64,000 nucleotides of DNA from VAZQ01 sp963785745 (lineage in GTDB: Bacteria; Pseudomonadota; Alphaproteobacteria; Rhizobiales; Xanthobacteraceae): assembly GCA_963785745.1 (NCBI GenBank), contig CAWAWR010000029.1:124001-188000 (forward strand), in the 5' to 3' direction. Shown piece after piece: positions 8,104 to 16,301 of the stretch (positions are counted from its first letter, which is position 1; the number at the start of each line of letters is the position of its first letter). Below the pieces are notes generated by a model. It had not been told where the DNA came from. It ran no database searches and saw only the letters and a program-made list of their open reading frames with translations. The translations under genes and the position numbers were made by a program.

Positions 8104-8521
8104 GCGCGCCGGGAAACCGGCGCCGAAATCGAAATCATCGAAGGCCGCGGCCAAGCCTGCCGTCAACAAGCCTGCCGTCAAAACGGCGGCGGCCAAGAGG
8201 GCGCCGTCCAAGACTGACGCAACCAAAGCCGCGCCGAACGGATCGACGTCGACCGACGCGACGAAACTCGCCGCCGAGATCGAGCGCGCGCTGGCGAGCG
8301 GCAAGCTCGACACGCTCACGCCGCAGGCGCTGCACGCGCTGATGGGCGCCTGCTGCAAGAACTACGCGACCCGGGTCGAGGCCGGCGAGGACCTGCTCCC
8401 GCTCGCACAGCGCACGACAGTCAGTCCAACCGAAGTGATGGTGACGGCGAGCGGGCTGTTGCGCGCCGCCAATCTGGCCGTGTTCGAGCTCGGCATGTGG
8501 CAGAGCTGGACCGGACGTTAA
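8090..8521 (+). CDS. Conserved-looking protein of unknown function with Lys/Ala-rich N-terminus
   Basis: A 143-residue protein with no family I recognise. Residues 1-55 are rich in Lys, Ala, Pro, Ser and Thr and look disordered, resembling histone-H1-like tails. Residues 58-143 look helical and compact, with a Cys pair (GACCKNY, 87-93) and the ending LGMWQSWTGR. A strong ribosome site (AAGGGGACGAGG) inside the end of the ferredoxin gene supports the ATG at 8090 and the 14-base overlap. Its place between a Rieske ferredoxin and an amidohydrolase suggests an accessory or assembly role, which is inference only. Confidence 0.7.
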   Translation: MSSPKRAGKPAPKSKSSKAAAKPAVNKPAVKTAAAKRAPSKTDATKAAPNGSTSTDATKLAAEIERALASGKLDTLTPQALHALMGACCKNYATRVEAGEDLLPLAQRTTVSPTEVMVTASGLLRAANLAVFELGMWQSWTGR

Positions 8522-8552
8522 ACAAACCAAGAAGACGATTGGAGACGAAACC

Positions 8553-9794
8553 ATGGACCTCATTGCCGACCGCGGCCGACGCGTCACAGTCGAAGAGCTC
8601 AACACCACCCGCCTCCTGGCGCACGCGCGCAAGCAGGCGGTGCAGCGCAAGTTCGACGACGTGCTGATCGTCGACGTGGACGCGCACCACTACGAGAACG
8701 AGCACATGTCCGAAATTCTCCCGTTCATGGAGAACGACGTGCTCAAGCAGATCACCATGGGCGGCCGCGCCACCTCCCGGCGCAGCATCCTGCCGTCGCA
8801 GGCCGGCTTCACCCAGGACATGGGCGGGCGCGTCACGCGCTATCCGATGCGCGGTTCGGAGAAGACCGAGCCGGGCCGGCATCGCGACATCCAGCTCGGC
8901 GAGCGCTGGATGGACGCCATGAGCGTCGACTACTCCTGCCTGTTCCCGACCGGCATGCTCAACATCGGCATGCATCCGCAGAAGGAAATGGAAGTCGAGC
9001 TGTGCTGGGCCTACAACCGCTGGCTCACCGAGAAGGTGCTGCCGGAATCCAACAACCGCTTCTTCTCGATGCTGTGCATCCCGTTCAGCGATCCCGAAGC
9101 CTCGCTGCGCCATGTCGAGACCTTCGGCGACCGCAAGGGCGTCGGCGGCTTCATGGTCACGACCGTGCGCCACCTGCAGGTCAACGACAACGCCTACATG
9201 AAGGTCTACCGGGCGATGGAAGAGCGCGGCCTCGTGCTGTCCTTCCACTCGGGCCCGAGCTGGTCGGAGCCGGTGTTCAAGGCGTGCAACCGCTTCCTGT
9301 CGGTGCATGCGCTCGGCTTCTCGTTCTACAACATCCTCCACTGCACCAACTGGGTGATCAACGGCATGGGCGAGCGCTTCCCCAAGCTGCCGGTGGTATG
9401 GATCGAATCCGGCCTCGCCTGGGTGCCGTTCCTGATGCAGCGGCTCGACCACGAATACATGATGCGGCCGTCGGAAGCGCCGGTGCTGAAGAAGAAGCCG
9501 TCGGACTACATGCGCGACATGTACTACTCGTCGCAGCCGATGGAGATCCAGGACCGCGAGGCCATCGAATGCACGTTCCGCATGATCAATGCGGAGACGC
9601 AGCTCCTCTACTCGTCGGACTACCCGCACTGGGACTTCGACCTGCCCTCGACGATCTGGGACCTGCCGTTCCTGTCGGAGAAGGCGAAGCACAACATCGT
9701 GGGCGGCACCGCGGCGCGTCTGTTCAAGCTGCCGCCGCGCAACGACGCGCAGAAGGCGAACCTGCAGAAGTTCGGCAATCTCGTCACGGCCTAG
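8553..9794 (+). CDS. Amidohydrolase family protein (ACMSD-like TIM-barrel hydrolase/decarboxylase)
   Basis: A 413-residue amidohydrolase-2 family protein. The N-terminal metal motif is seen as DVDAHHYE (residues 41-48) and a late metal or catalytic acid as SSDYPHWDFD near residue 355. Members hydrolyse or decarboxylate ring-derived acids such as aminocarboxymuconate or hydroxybenzoates; the substrate here is unknown. It lies 31 bases after the unknown protein gene and ends with a clear terminator, so the operon is probably ferredoxin, unknown protein, amidohydrolase. Confidence 0.87.
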   Translation: MDLIADRGRRVTVEELNTTRLLAHARKQAVQRKFDDVLIVDVDAHHYENEHMSEILPFMENDVLKQITMGGRATSRRSILPSQAGFTQDMGGRVTRYPMRGSEKTEPGRHRDIQLGERWMDAMSVDYSCLFPTGMLNIGMHPQKEMEVELCWAYNRWLTEKVLPESNNRFFSMLCIPFSDPEASLRHVETFGDRKGVGGFMVTTVRHLQVNDNAYMKVYRAMEERGLVLSFHSGPSWSEPVFKACNRFLSVHALGFSFYNILHCTNWVINGMGERFPKLPVVWIESGLAWVPFLMQRLDHEYMMRPSEAPVLKKKPSDYMRDMYYSSQPMEIQDREAIECTFRMINAETQLLYSSDYPHWDFDLPSTIWDLPFLSEKAKHNIVGGTAARLFKLPPRNDAQKANLQKFGNLVTA

Positions 9795-9821
9795 AACGAA
9801 TAACAAGGCGTCAAACAGGAA

Positions 9822-9857
9822 GAACCGCCTCCCGGGAAACCGGGGGGCGGTTTTGTT
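9822..9857 (+). terminator. Rho-independent terminator after the amidohydrolase gene
   Basis: AACCGCCTCCCGG and CCGGGGGGCGGTT form a GC-rich stem with a short AAA loop, followed by TTTTGTTTT. It lies 28 bases after the stop codon. Confidence 0.88.
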
Positions 9858-9892
9858 TTGGCCTTCCTATCGAACCCGGCAAACCTCTATCC

Positions 9893-10005
9893 GTCATCCT
9901 GAGGTGCGAGCCGCGCGAGCGGCGAGCCTCGAAGGACGACGGCCTGGCTGTTGCAACATCGTGACCGTCCTTCGAGGGCCGCTTCGCGGCCACCTCAGGA
10001 TGACA
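9893..10005. repeat. Dispersed intergenic palindromic repeat, family A copy 2
   Basis: Inverted ends CATCCTGAGGTG and CACCTCAGGATG enclose inner inverted arms (CCTCGAAGGACG and CGTCCTTCGAGG). The central GGCTGTTGCAACATCG is shared with copy 1 at 5165-5272. It lies between the terminator above and the promoter of the arsR-like gene. Confidence 0.82.
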
Positions 10006-10052
10006 GGGATGGAGTTGCGCCCGAAGGTTCCATCCGACCCTCCCCTCAAGCC

Positions 10053-10100
10053 TTGACAGCGAGCATCACAGACCTAATATTCATCCAAATGGATGAATAT
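10053..10100 (+). promoter_or_regulatory. Promoter and overlapping palindromic operator of the ArsR/AHSA1 operon
   Basis: A consensus-like sigma-70 promoter is visible: TTGACA at 10053-10058, a 16-base spacer and TAATAT at 10075-10080. Its -10 box overlaps an inverted repeat, ATATTCATCC (10077-10086), AAAT, GGATGAATAT (10091-10100), with perfect ten-base arms. Start of transcription would fall inside the palindrome, about 16 bases before the ATG at 10103. This layout fits negative autoregulation by the ArsR-type protein encoded next. Confidence 0.78.
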
Positions 10101-10102
10101 TG

Positions 10103-10447
10103 ATGCCGACGCCCCGCAGTGAGAATCTCGACCACACCCTGATTGCGCTCGCCGATCCGACCCGCCGCGCGATCCTGCGGCGGCTGGCGCGCGGCGAGGC
10201 GCGGATCACCGATCTCGCGGAACCGTTTTCGATCTCGTTCAACTCGGTGTCGAAGCACATCAAGCTCCTGGAGCGCGCCGCGCTGGTCGAGCGCCGCAAG
10301 GCCGGGCGCGAGTACATCCTGACGTTCAAGCCGAAGCCCCTGAACGAGGTGCAGGCCTGGATCACAAAGCAGCAGGAGTTCTGGGGCGCGTCGCTGCGGG
10401 CCATGGACGAGCTGCTGCGTGAGGAAGACAGAAAGGGTGGACGATGA
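10103..10447 (+). CDS. ArsR-family winged-helix transcriptional regulator
   Basis: A 114-residue ArsR-like repressor. The winged-helix domain covers roughly residues 8-85, with the start LIALADPTRRAILRRLARGE and the recognition helix region FNSVSKHIKLLERA. It lacks the CxC metal-binding motif of metal-sensing ArsR proteins, which is normal for the subgroup encoded with AHSA1/SRPBCC proteins. The leader before the ATG is very short and almost without a ribosome site. The stop overlaps the next start as ATGA. It most likely represses its own promoter through the palindrome at 10077-10100. Confidence 0.88.
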   Translation: MPTPRSENLDHTLIALADPTRRAILRRLARGEARITDLAEPFSISFNSVSKHIKLLERAALVERRKAGREYILTFKPKPLNEVQAWITKQQEFWGASLRAMDELLREEDRKGGR

Positions 10448-10896
10448 TCGAAGAATTGGCGAGCGCCAAGGTTTCATACCGCTTCACGGCATCGCCGGAG
10501 CGCGTCTATGACGCCTGGCTCGATCCCGCAAAACTGCGCGCCTGGATGAGTGCCGCGCTCAAGCAGATGGGACTGTCGGGCGACATGATGCGCATCGAGG
10601 TGGATGCACGGGTCGGCGGCAAGTTCTTCTTCTCCGACATGCGCGAGGCTGGCGAGGCGAAGCACTGGGGCACGTATCTGGCGCTCGACCGGCCCCGCAA
10701 GATCGCCTTCACCTGGATCGTCGACGAAAGCCAGAATGACGATCCTTCCGTCGTGACCATCACGATCGAGCCCGACGGCACGGGCTCCATCGTCACGATC
10801 GTGCATGAGAAGATCTGGAAGTCCTATGTGGAGAAGGTCGAAATGGGCTGGTCGAACATGCTGCGCACGATCGACGCCATGTTGGCCCTGCCGTAG
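10444..10896 (+). CDS. SRPBCC/AHSA1-family protein
   Basis: A 150-residue START-like fold protein of the activator-of-Hsp90-ATPase-homologue type, whose members bind hydrophobic ligands in a cavity. The typical opening FTASPERVYDAWLDPAKLRAW and the late WSNMLRTIDAML helix are present. It is translationally coupled to the ArsR-type gene (four-base overlap). This two-gene pairing is very common; the small protein may bind the inducing ligand, but its exact role is not established. Confidence 0.87.
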   Translation: MIEELASAKVSYRFTASPERVYDAWLDPAKLRAWMSAALKQMGLSGDMMRIEVDARVGGKFFFSDMREAGEAKHWGTYLALDRPRKIAFTWIVDESQNDDPSVVTITIEPDGTGSIVTIVHEKIWKSYVEKVEMGWSNMLRTIDAMLALP

Positions 10897-10902
10897 CTGT
10901 CG

Positions 10903-10988
10903 GGCGGGTTAGCGGAGCGTAACCCGCCAAACCTCAATACGCGGCTAGGTGGTGGGTTACGCGCCTTGAGCGCTAACCCACCCTACGA
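10903..10988. repeat. Palindromic intergenic repeat (GGGTTA/TAACCC type)
   Basis: Two hairpins are visible: GGCGGGTTAGCGGAGCGTAA through CCCGCC at about 10904-10929, and GGTGGGTTACGC through GCTAACCCACC at about 10951-10982. It separates the AHSA1 gene from the convergent dioxygenase gene. Confidence 0.7.
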
Positions 10989-11013
10989 GATCACCGCTGC
11001 GAGGCCGCCTCAT

Positions 11014-11967
11014 TTACCGCCGCAGCGTCTGCGCCATGATCTCTTCGCAGCGCTTGCCGGCTTCCGGATCGGCGACCGACAAGTCGCCGGACGCCGCGGC
11101 CTTGAAGCGGTTGGACGGCATGCCGGCCATGCCCCAGCGGCAGGGACGCATCGGGAAATTCCGCCAATATTCGGCGTTGTGCGCCTCGTAGGTCGCCTCG
11201 TCCACCTGCTGGACCTCGGCGGTGTATTCGACCACGAAGCCGTTGTTCTCGACGAAATAGCCGAACACGTTGTCGCCGGGCCCGTGGCGGCCGATACCCC
11301 ACTCGACATTGAAGCCGTGCTTCTTCATCCGCCCGGCGCCGCGCATCAGGCCGTCGATGCCCGCGACCTCATAGGCCATGTGGTTGAGCGTCGGGCCGTT
11401 GCCGCGTGCCATCGCGATCGAGTGATGGTCGCGGCTGCAGCGCACGAAGTCCATCATGTCGGTCTGGTCGGAGAGCTTGAAGCCGAGCACATCGACGAAG
11501 AACGACGTCTGCTGATCGATCTTGGCGCTGTTGAGCACCACGTGCGAGAGCTTGGTCGGTACCGAGCTGTTGCTGTTGACGTTCTGGTGCTGCGCCACGT
11601 CGGAGGAGATGTTGAGCACGTGCCCTTCAGGCGTCTTGAACTGGAAGCCGTAACCGCCGCCGGCGCTACGCGGCAGTTCGGCCGGCGCCGACGTCACGTT
11701 GACGCCCGCCGCCTTGGCGCGGTCGTGCAGCGCATCAACCGACTCGCGGTTCACGGCGGCGAAGTGCACGCCCAGCATCCCGGCAGTGGGGCGCTCGCGC
11801 AGCGTCACCGCATGATGCTCGGTGCCATTGGCGCGCAGATGGGTGGTCTCGCCGTCGGACACCACCGGCTCAAGTCCCCAGACCTGGCTGTAGAACCCAA
11901 CCGACTGGGTGAGATTGGGGACGCCGAGCTCGATGCTGCGCAGCCCGGTGACACGTGCGTTATTCAT
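11014..11967 (-). CDS. VOC-family extradiol dioxygenase-like protein
   Basis: A 317-residue two-domain vicinal-oxygen-chelate protein, a second ring-cleavage dioxygenase candidate in this window. The C-terminal domain keeps the metal ligands His142 (LSHVVLN), His196 (LNHMAYE) and Glu247 (FVVEYT), and the active-site region has RDHHS (180-184). It resembles the protein at 5296-6213 in length and layout but is clearly diverged. It stands alone on the minus strand. The substrate is unknown. Confidence 0.85.
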   Translation of the reverse strand: MNNARVTGLRSIELGVPNLTQSVGFYSQVWGLEPVVSDGETTHLRANGTEHHAVTLRERPTAGMLGVHFAAVNRESVDALHDRAKAAGVNVTSAPAELPRSAGGGYGFQFKTPEGHVLNISSDVAQHQNVNSNSSVPTKLSHVVLNSAKIDQQTSFFVDVLGFKLSDQTDMMDFVRCSRDHHSIAMARGNGPTLNHMAYEVAGIDGLMRGAGRMKKHGFNVEWGIGRHGPGDNVFGYFVENNGFVVEYTAEVQQVDEATYEAHNAEYWRNFPMRPCRWGMAGMPSNRFKAAASGDLSVADPEAGKRCEEIMAQTLRR

Positions 11968-12044
11968 GGGAAACCTCGTTGGAGCCCTGTTTGTTGCGAA
12001 CTACCTAGCACAAGTTGCCGGCCTCGTGCAGCACCCTCTCACCT

Positions 12045-12165
12045 CATGGTGAGAAGCCGTGCGAAGCAGGGCGTCTCGAACCATGGCCGCACACCGGGGC
12101 CGCCTCGCCCTTCGAGACGCCCGCTGCGCGGGCTCCTCGGGATGGGGGCGGAGCCACAGTCCGGG
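12045..12165. repeat. Dispersed intergenic palindromic repeat, related to families A and B
   Basis: Inverted arms GGGCGTCTCGAACC and CGCCCTTCGAGACGCCC and the end GGGCTCCTCGGGATG are visible between the dioxygenase start and the ABC ATPase stop. The layout matches the copy at 58175-58268. Confidence 0.65.
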
Positions 12166-12172
12166 GGCTGTG

Positions 12173-13276
12173 CTAAGACGGCAATGCCACACATTTTTGC
12201 GGCGAAACCCCAACGTGCACCGCCTGGCCGATATGGAATTCCGCCTCCGGGTTCGAGCGGATGCGGATTTCGCCATCGCCGGCGTCCACGAGATAGTCGA
12301 CCACCTCGCCAAGAAACACCCGGTGGGAAATCTTGCCGGTCATCGCATTGAGCCCGTCGCCGGGCGGCTTGTCCGACAGCGTGAGGTCCTCGGGCCGGGC
12401 CGAGACCAGCACGTCCTGGCCCGCTGATACGGTCTGCCCAAAAATGCAGCGGAACAGGCCATGCCGGGTCTCGACCATGGCGACATGCTCGGCCGCGTGC
12501 ACGTCCTTGACCTTGCCCCTCAGGAAGTTGGCGGACCCGATGAAGTCGGCGACGAACTGGCTTTTGGGCTGCCGGTAGATTTCCTGCGGCGTTCCGCGCT
12601 GGATGATCTTGCCGAAATTGAACACGACGATCTCGTCCGACAGCGCGAGCGCCTCGGACTGGTCGTGGGTGACGTAGACTGTGGTGATGCCGAGCCGCTT
12701 CTGCAGCAGCTTGAGCTCGACCCGCATCTGCTCGCGCAACTTGGCGTCGAGATTGGACAGCGGCTCGTCGAGCAGCAGGATTTTCGGCTCGCGCACCAGC
12801 CCGCGCGCGAACGCGAGCCGCTGCTGCTGTCCGCCGGAGAGCTGCGTCGCCGGGCGCGTCTCGTAGCCCGACATGCGCACCATCTCGAGCGAGCGCAGCA
12901 CCTTCTCCTTCACCTCGGCCGAGGAATATTTGCGGTCGCGCGCGACCCGCAGCGGGAAGGCCACGTTCTCGAACACCGTCATGTGCGGCCAGATCGCATA
13001 GGACTGGAACACCATGCCGATGCCGCGATCGCTGGGCGGCACGAAGACGCCGCGCGCGGTATCGCACACGGTCTCGTCGGCGATGACGATCTTGCCGGTG
13101 TCGGGCCGCTCGAGCCCCGCCAGGCAGCGCAGCGTGGTGGTCTTGCCGCAGCCGGACGGACCGAGCAGCGTGATCAGCTTGCCGTCGCCGATACCGAGGT
13201 TGATGCCGTCGACCGCGTTCACCACCACGTTGCCGGGCGCAACGAAGGTCTTCCTGAGATTTTCGATCGCGAACAT
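12173..13276 (-). CDS. ABC transporter ATP-binding protein (ferric iron/spermidine class)
   Basis: A 367-residue cytoplasmic ATPase of a binding-protein-dependent importer. Walker A GPSGCGKTT lies at residues 39-47; the signature LSGGQQQR, Walker B ILLLDEPLSNLD and the switch histidine in VYVTHDQSEA follow in order. The C-terminal third forms a TOBE-type domain. The ATG at 13276 follows AGGGAG; longer starts upstream would run into the permease gene. It lies seven bases after the permease stop and is the last gene of a five-gene unit. Confidence 0.92.
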   Translation of the reverse strand: MFAIENLRKTFVAPGNVVVNAVDGINLGIGDGKLITLLGPSGCGKTTTLRCLAGLERPDTGKIVIADETVCDTARGVFVPPSDRGIGMVFQSYAIWPHMTVFENVAFPLRVARDRKYSSAEVKEKVLRSLEMVRMSGYETRPATQLSGGQQQRLAFARGLVREPKILLLDEPLSNLDAKLREQMRVELKLLQKRLGITTVYVTHDQSEALALSDEIVVFNFGKIIQRGTPQEIYRQPKSQFVADFIGSANFLRGKVKDVHAAEHVAMVETRHGLFRCIFGQTVSAGQDVLVSARPEDLTLSDKPPGDGLNAMTGKISHRVFLGEVVDYLVDAGDGEIRIRSNPEAEFHIGQAVHVGVSPQKCVALPS

Positions 13277-13283
13277 GAACTCC

Positions 13284-15068
13284 CTACCCTGTGGGCTGAG
13301 CCTTGGCCGCGTCAGCCTCGCTGCGGCGCTGCACCCGCATTTCGAGCCAGCGCAGGCCGGCGACAATCATGATCAGCGGGATGATCTGCAGCACGCCGAG
13401 CGCGGAGACCGCGCCGTAGCTGCCGCCCTCCTCCCACATGGTCAGGCTGATGGTACCGAGCACATGCGTGCCTGGCCCGATCAGGAACACCGAGGCGCCG
13501 AGCTCGCGCACCGCCAGCACGAAGATGTAGATCCAGGCCGCCAGCAGCACCGGCGCGAGCAGCGGCAGCAGGATTCGGAAGAATATCTGCCGCATGCGTG
13601 CACCCGACACTTCGGCGACCTCCTCGAGCTCCTTGTGGATCTGCGTGAGCCCGCTTGAAATGAACCGCATGCCATAAGGCAGATAGAGCGTGACGTAGGC
13701 GATGAGCAGGATCCAGATCGTGTTGTAGACCGGGATCGGCAGCATCAGATAGGCGAACAGGATCGCCGCGCCGACGATGACATGCGGCATCGCGATCGGC
13801 GTGAAGGCGATGGAATCCAGAACCCATCCCGACTTCGGCGCCGCCCGCAAGGCGATCCAGGCCATCACGAAGGTAAGGGCGACCACGAGGGTCGCAGCCA
13901 TCGCGGCGAGCGACACGCTGGTCTTCACCGCGTTGAGGAAGATCGGATAGTGCAGGATGAATTCGTAGTTCTCCAAGGTCGCGGGCGAGCTCGAGCCGAT
14001 GAACGGCTGCGCCAGATTGCGGAAGAACGACTGCCACACCAGCGTCAACAGCGGCAGGCCGAGCGCCAGGAAGAACATCAGCAGCACGCCGAGCGCCACC
14101 GGCCAGCGCCACTTCCGCAGCTTGATGCGGGTGGGCATGTAGCCTTTGCCGGTGATGGTCGCGAAGGCTTCGGCGTTGCGCGTCGCGCGCCGGTAGAAGA
14201 ACACGGCGACGATGCAGATGAACAGCAACGTCATGCCGAGTGCGCTCGAAATTCCGAATTCCGGCGGCGCATTCTGGGTCGCGGCCTGGATCTCGGTGGT
14301 GAACACGTCGATCCGCGCCGGGCGCCCGATCAGCCGCGGCACTTCGTAGGAGGACATGCCGAGCATGAACAGCAGCAGCGTGGTGGAGAGGAGCGCCGGG
14401 CGCAGCAGCGGCAGCGTGATCTTCGGCATCACCTGCCAGTAGCGCGCGCCCGAGACCAGCGCCGCCTCTTCGAGGCGAACGTCCAAAACACGCAATGCCG
14501 GCCCGAGCGCGAGATAGGCCAGCGGAAAATAGTGGCTCGCCAGCGCCCAGATCATGCCCTGCATGGAATAGATGCTGAACGGCGCTTCGGTGAGCCCGAA
14601 CCAGCTCTTCAACAGCGCATTGACCCAGCCGATATTGGGGCTCAGCACGAAGATCCACGCCATCGCCGTGAGCAGGCCGGGGATGGCGAACGATAACAGC
14701 GCCAGCGAATGGAACAGTGGACCGAGCGGCGCGTCGGTGCGTTCCACCACGAACGCGACCAGCCCGCCCAACACCAGCGTCAGCGCCGCCGTGCCGGCCG
14801 CAAAGATCAGCGAATTGCCGAACAGCCGGACGATGTGCCAGCTCGAATAGGCCTGGACGAAATTCGAGAGCGAAGCCGGCCCCGGTCCGAAGCCGGTGTC
14901 CTCGGTGAAGGCGGTGTAGAACAGCGCCGCGAGCGGCACGAACACCAGCCATCCGGCAATCAGCACGCAGGCGATCAGCGCGAGGCTGCTCGGACGGATG
15001 AGCACGGCGACGGCGCGCGCCAACACGCCTTGACCGCCCGGCTGCATGCCTGCCTGTGCGACGCTCAC
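13284..15068 (-). CDS. ABC transporter permease, double-length FbpB-like
   Basis: A 594-residue inner-membrane permease made of two fused BPD_transp_1 domains, as in ferric-iron type importers. Each half has its own EAA loop that docks on the ATPase: EEAALVSGARYWQVMPKI near residue 200 and EEVAEVSGARMRQIFFRI near residue 500. About twelve hydrophobic segments are visible. It lies 22 bases after the nearest binding-protein gene. A single fused permease means the complex could be one permease with two ATPase copies. Confidence 0.92.
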   Translation of the reverse strand: MSVAQAGMQPGGQGVLARAVAVLIRPSSLALIACVLIAGWLVFVPLAALFYTAFTEDTGFGPGPASLSNFVQAYSSWHIVRLFGNSLIFAAGTAALTLVLGGLVAFVVERTDAPLGPLFHSLALLSFAIPGLLTAMAWIFVLSPNIGWVNALLKSWFGLTEAPFSIYSMQGMIWALASHYFPLAYLALGPALRVLDVRLEEAALVSGARYWQVMPKITLPLLRPALLSTTLLLFMLGMSSYEVPRLIGRPARIDVFTTEIQAATQNAPPEFGISSALGMTLLFICIVAVFFYRRATRNAEAFATITGKGYMPTRIKLRKWRWPVALGVLLMFFLALGLPLLTLVWQSFFRNLAQPFIGSSSPATLENYEFILHYPIFLNAVKTSVSLAAMAATLVVALTFVMAWIALRAAPKSGWVLDSIAFTPIAMPHVIVGAAILFAYLMLPIPVYNTIWILLIAYVTLYLPYGMRFISSGLTQIHKELEEVAEVSGARMRQIFFRILLPLLAPVLLAAWIYIFVLAVRELGASVFLIGPGTHVLGTISLTMWEEGGSYGAVSALGVLQIIPLIMIVAGLRWLEMRVQRRSEADAAKAQPTG

Positions 15069-15090
15069 GGCTCGTTCCCCTCTGGCGGCT

Positions 15091-16140
15091 TCATCGCGGC
15101 CTGAACAATTCCTGGAACCGGCGCTGCCAGACCTTTTCTTCCTCCGGTGTCAGCAGCACCGGAATGATCTTCTTCTGCTTGAGCATGGCGACGGTGCCGG
15201 GCGGATTGTCGGCAACGTCGCTGCGCGTCGGAAACCGCCCGAACTTGGCGATGAACTGCTGCGCCTCCTGGCTGAGCATGAAGTTCGCCGCGAGCCGCGC
15301 CGCATTCGGGTTGGGCGCGAGCGCACTGACGCCGACCTGCCCGAACATCAGCGCGACCGGATCCATCGCCCAGGCATCGATCGGCCCGCCGCTAAGCTTC
15401 ACGTTCATCGTCAGGTTGACGTAGTTGTTCAGCGAAATGGCGTGTTCGCCGGCGCCGGTTGCGCGCGCGAGCGCCAGATGGCCGTCCATGACGACCGGAT
15501 TCAGCGTCGCGACGATGCCCTTGACGATCTCAGTGGCGCGCTGCTCGCCATAGAACTCGAACATCGCCTTGAGCCATTCATTGTCGGTGCCGTCGATCGC
15601 GACGCGCTTCGCCCACTGCTTCTTGGTCAGGAACTCCTCGTACGTCTTGGGCAGCTCGTCCGGCTTCACCAGCTTGGTATTGTACGCCGGCCCGTTGTAG
15701 TTCGCGTACATGCCGTACCAGCGCCGTCCCGGATCGCGCGCGTCCGCCGAGATGTGCTTGGCCTCCGGCGGATCGATCTGCGCTAGCATCGGCGGCGGAA
15801 CCTTGTTGATCGTGGTGGTCTGCAGGATGTCCCACGCCTTCTGTTTCGCGCGGAATTCGATCGCGGTGCGACCCATCAGCTGCGTGTCCGAGCCGCGCAC
15901 GTAACTGACTATGATGCCGGTCGCGTCGGTGAAAATCTTGAACAGCGGCAGGCCTTCCTGCTCGTTCATGGACGAATAGACGACCAGCGACCCTTCCTTC
16001 TGGGCGGCGGCGAGCAGCGCCGGGTCGAGCCAGGGGCGCTTTGTGTCCTGCGCGGTGGCGGGCGCGAGACCGCACGACAGGGCAACCGCGGCGAGCGCGC
16101 CCAGCCGGCATGCAGTATTAAGAAGACCACCCACTACCAT
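15091..16140 (-). CDS. ABC transporter extracellular binding protein, ferric/thiamine-type, copy 1
   Basis: A 349-residue periplasmic protein with a signal peptide ending near PATAQ (residue 31). The mature part starts WLDPALLAAAQKEGSLVVYSS and has the tyrosine-rich WYGMYANYNGPAYNTK region typical of FbpA-like proteins. It is the first of three adjacent paralogues encoded upstream of one permease/ATPase pair and is the one closest to the permease. The ligand could be iron or a small organic anion; tyrosines in the binding region make iron plausible but do not prove it. Confidence 0.88.
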   Translation of the reverse strand: MVVGGLLNTACRLGALAAVALSCGLAPATAQDTKRPWLDPALLAAAQKEGSLVVYSSMNEQEGLPLFKIFTDATGIIVSYVRGSDTQLMGRTAIEFRAKQKAWDILQTTTINKVPPPMLAQIDPPEAKHISADARDPGRRWYGMYANYNGPAYNTKLVKPDELPKTYEEFLTKKQWAKRVAIDGTDNEWLKAMFEFYGEQRATEIVKGIVATLNPVVMDGHLALARATGAGEHAISLNNYVNLTMNVKLSGGPIDAWAMDPVALMFGQVGVSALAPNPNAARLAANFMLSQEAQQFIAKFGRFPTRSDVADNPPGTVAMLKQKKIIPVLLTPEEEKVWQRRFQELFRPR

Positions 16141-16301
16141 GTCCTCCCCTGAACAAGACCGGCCGCCGCCGGCGGAAGCGCGCGGGCGCCTGGGCGGCGC
16201 TGATCGCGATTCCTGTTGGCTTTTCCGCCGTTTGGACGAGCGTTACCGCAGCATAACAAAGGCCGCCGGATTGACAAACGGTCACATCGCCGCCGCTCGG
16301 G

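Noticed and set aside
10966..12351. 461-codon plus-strand frame opposite the second VOC gene
   Set aside because: It is the complement of a clear dioxygenase gene and of a repeat, with an Arg/His/Gly-rich composition typical of antisense shadows.
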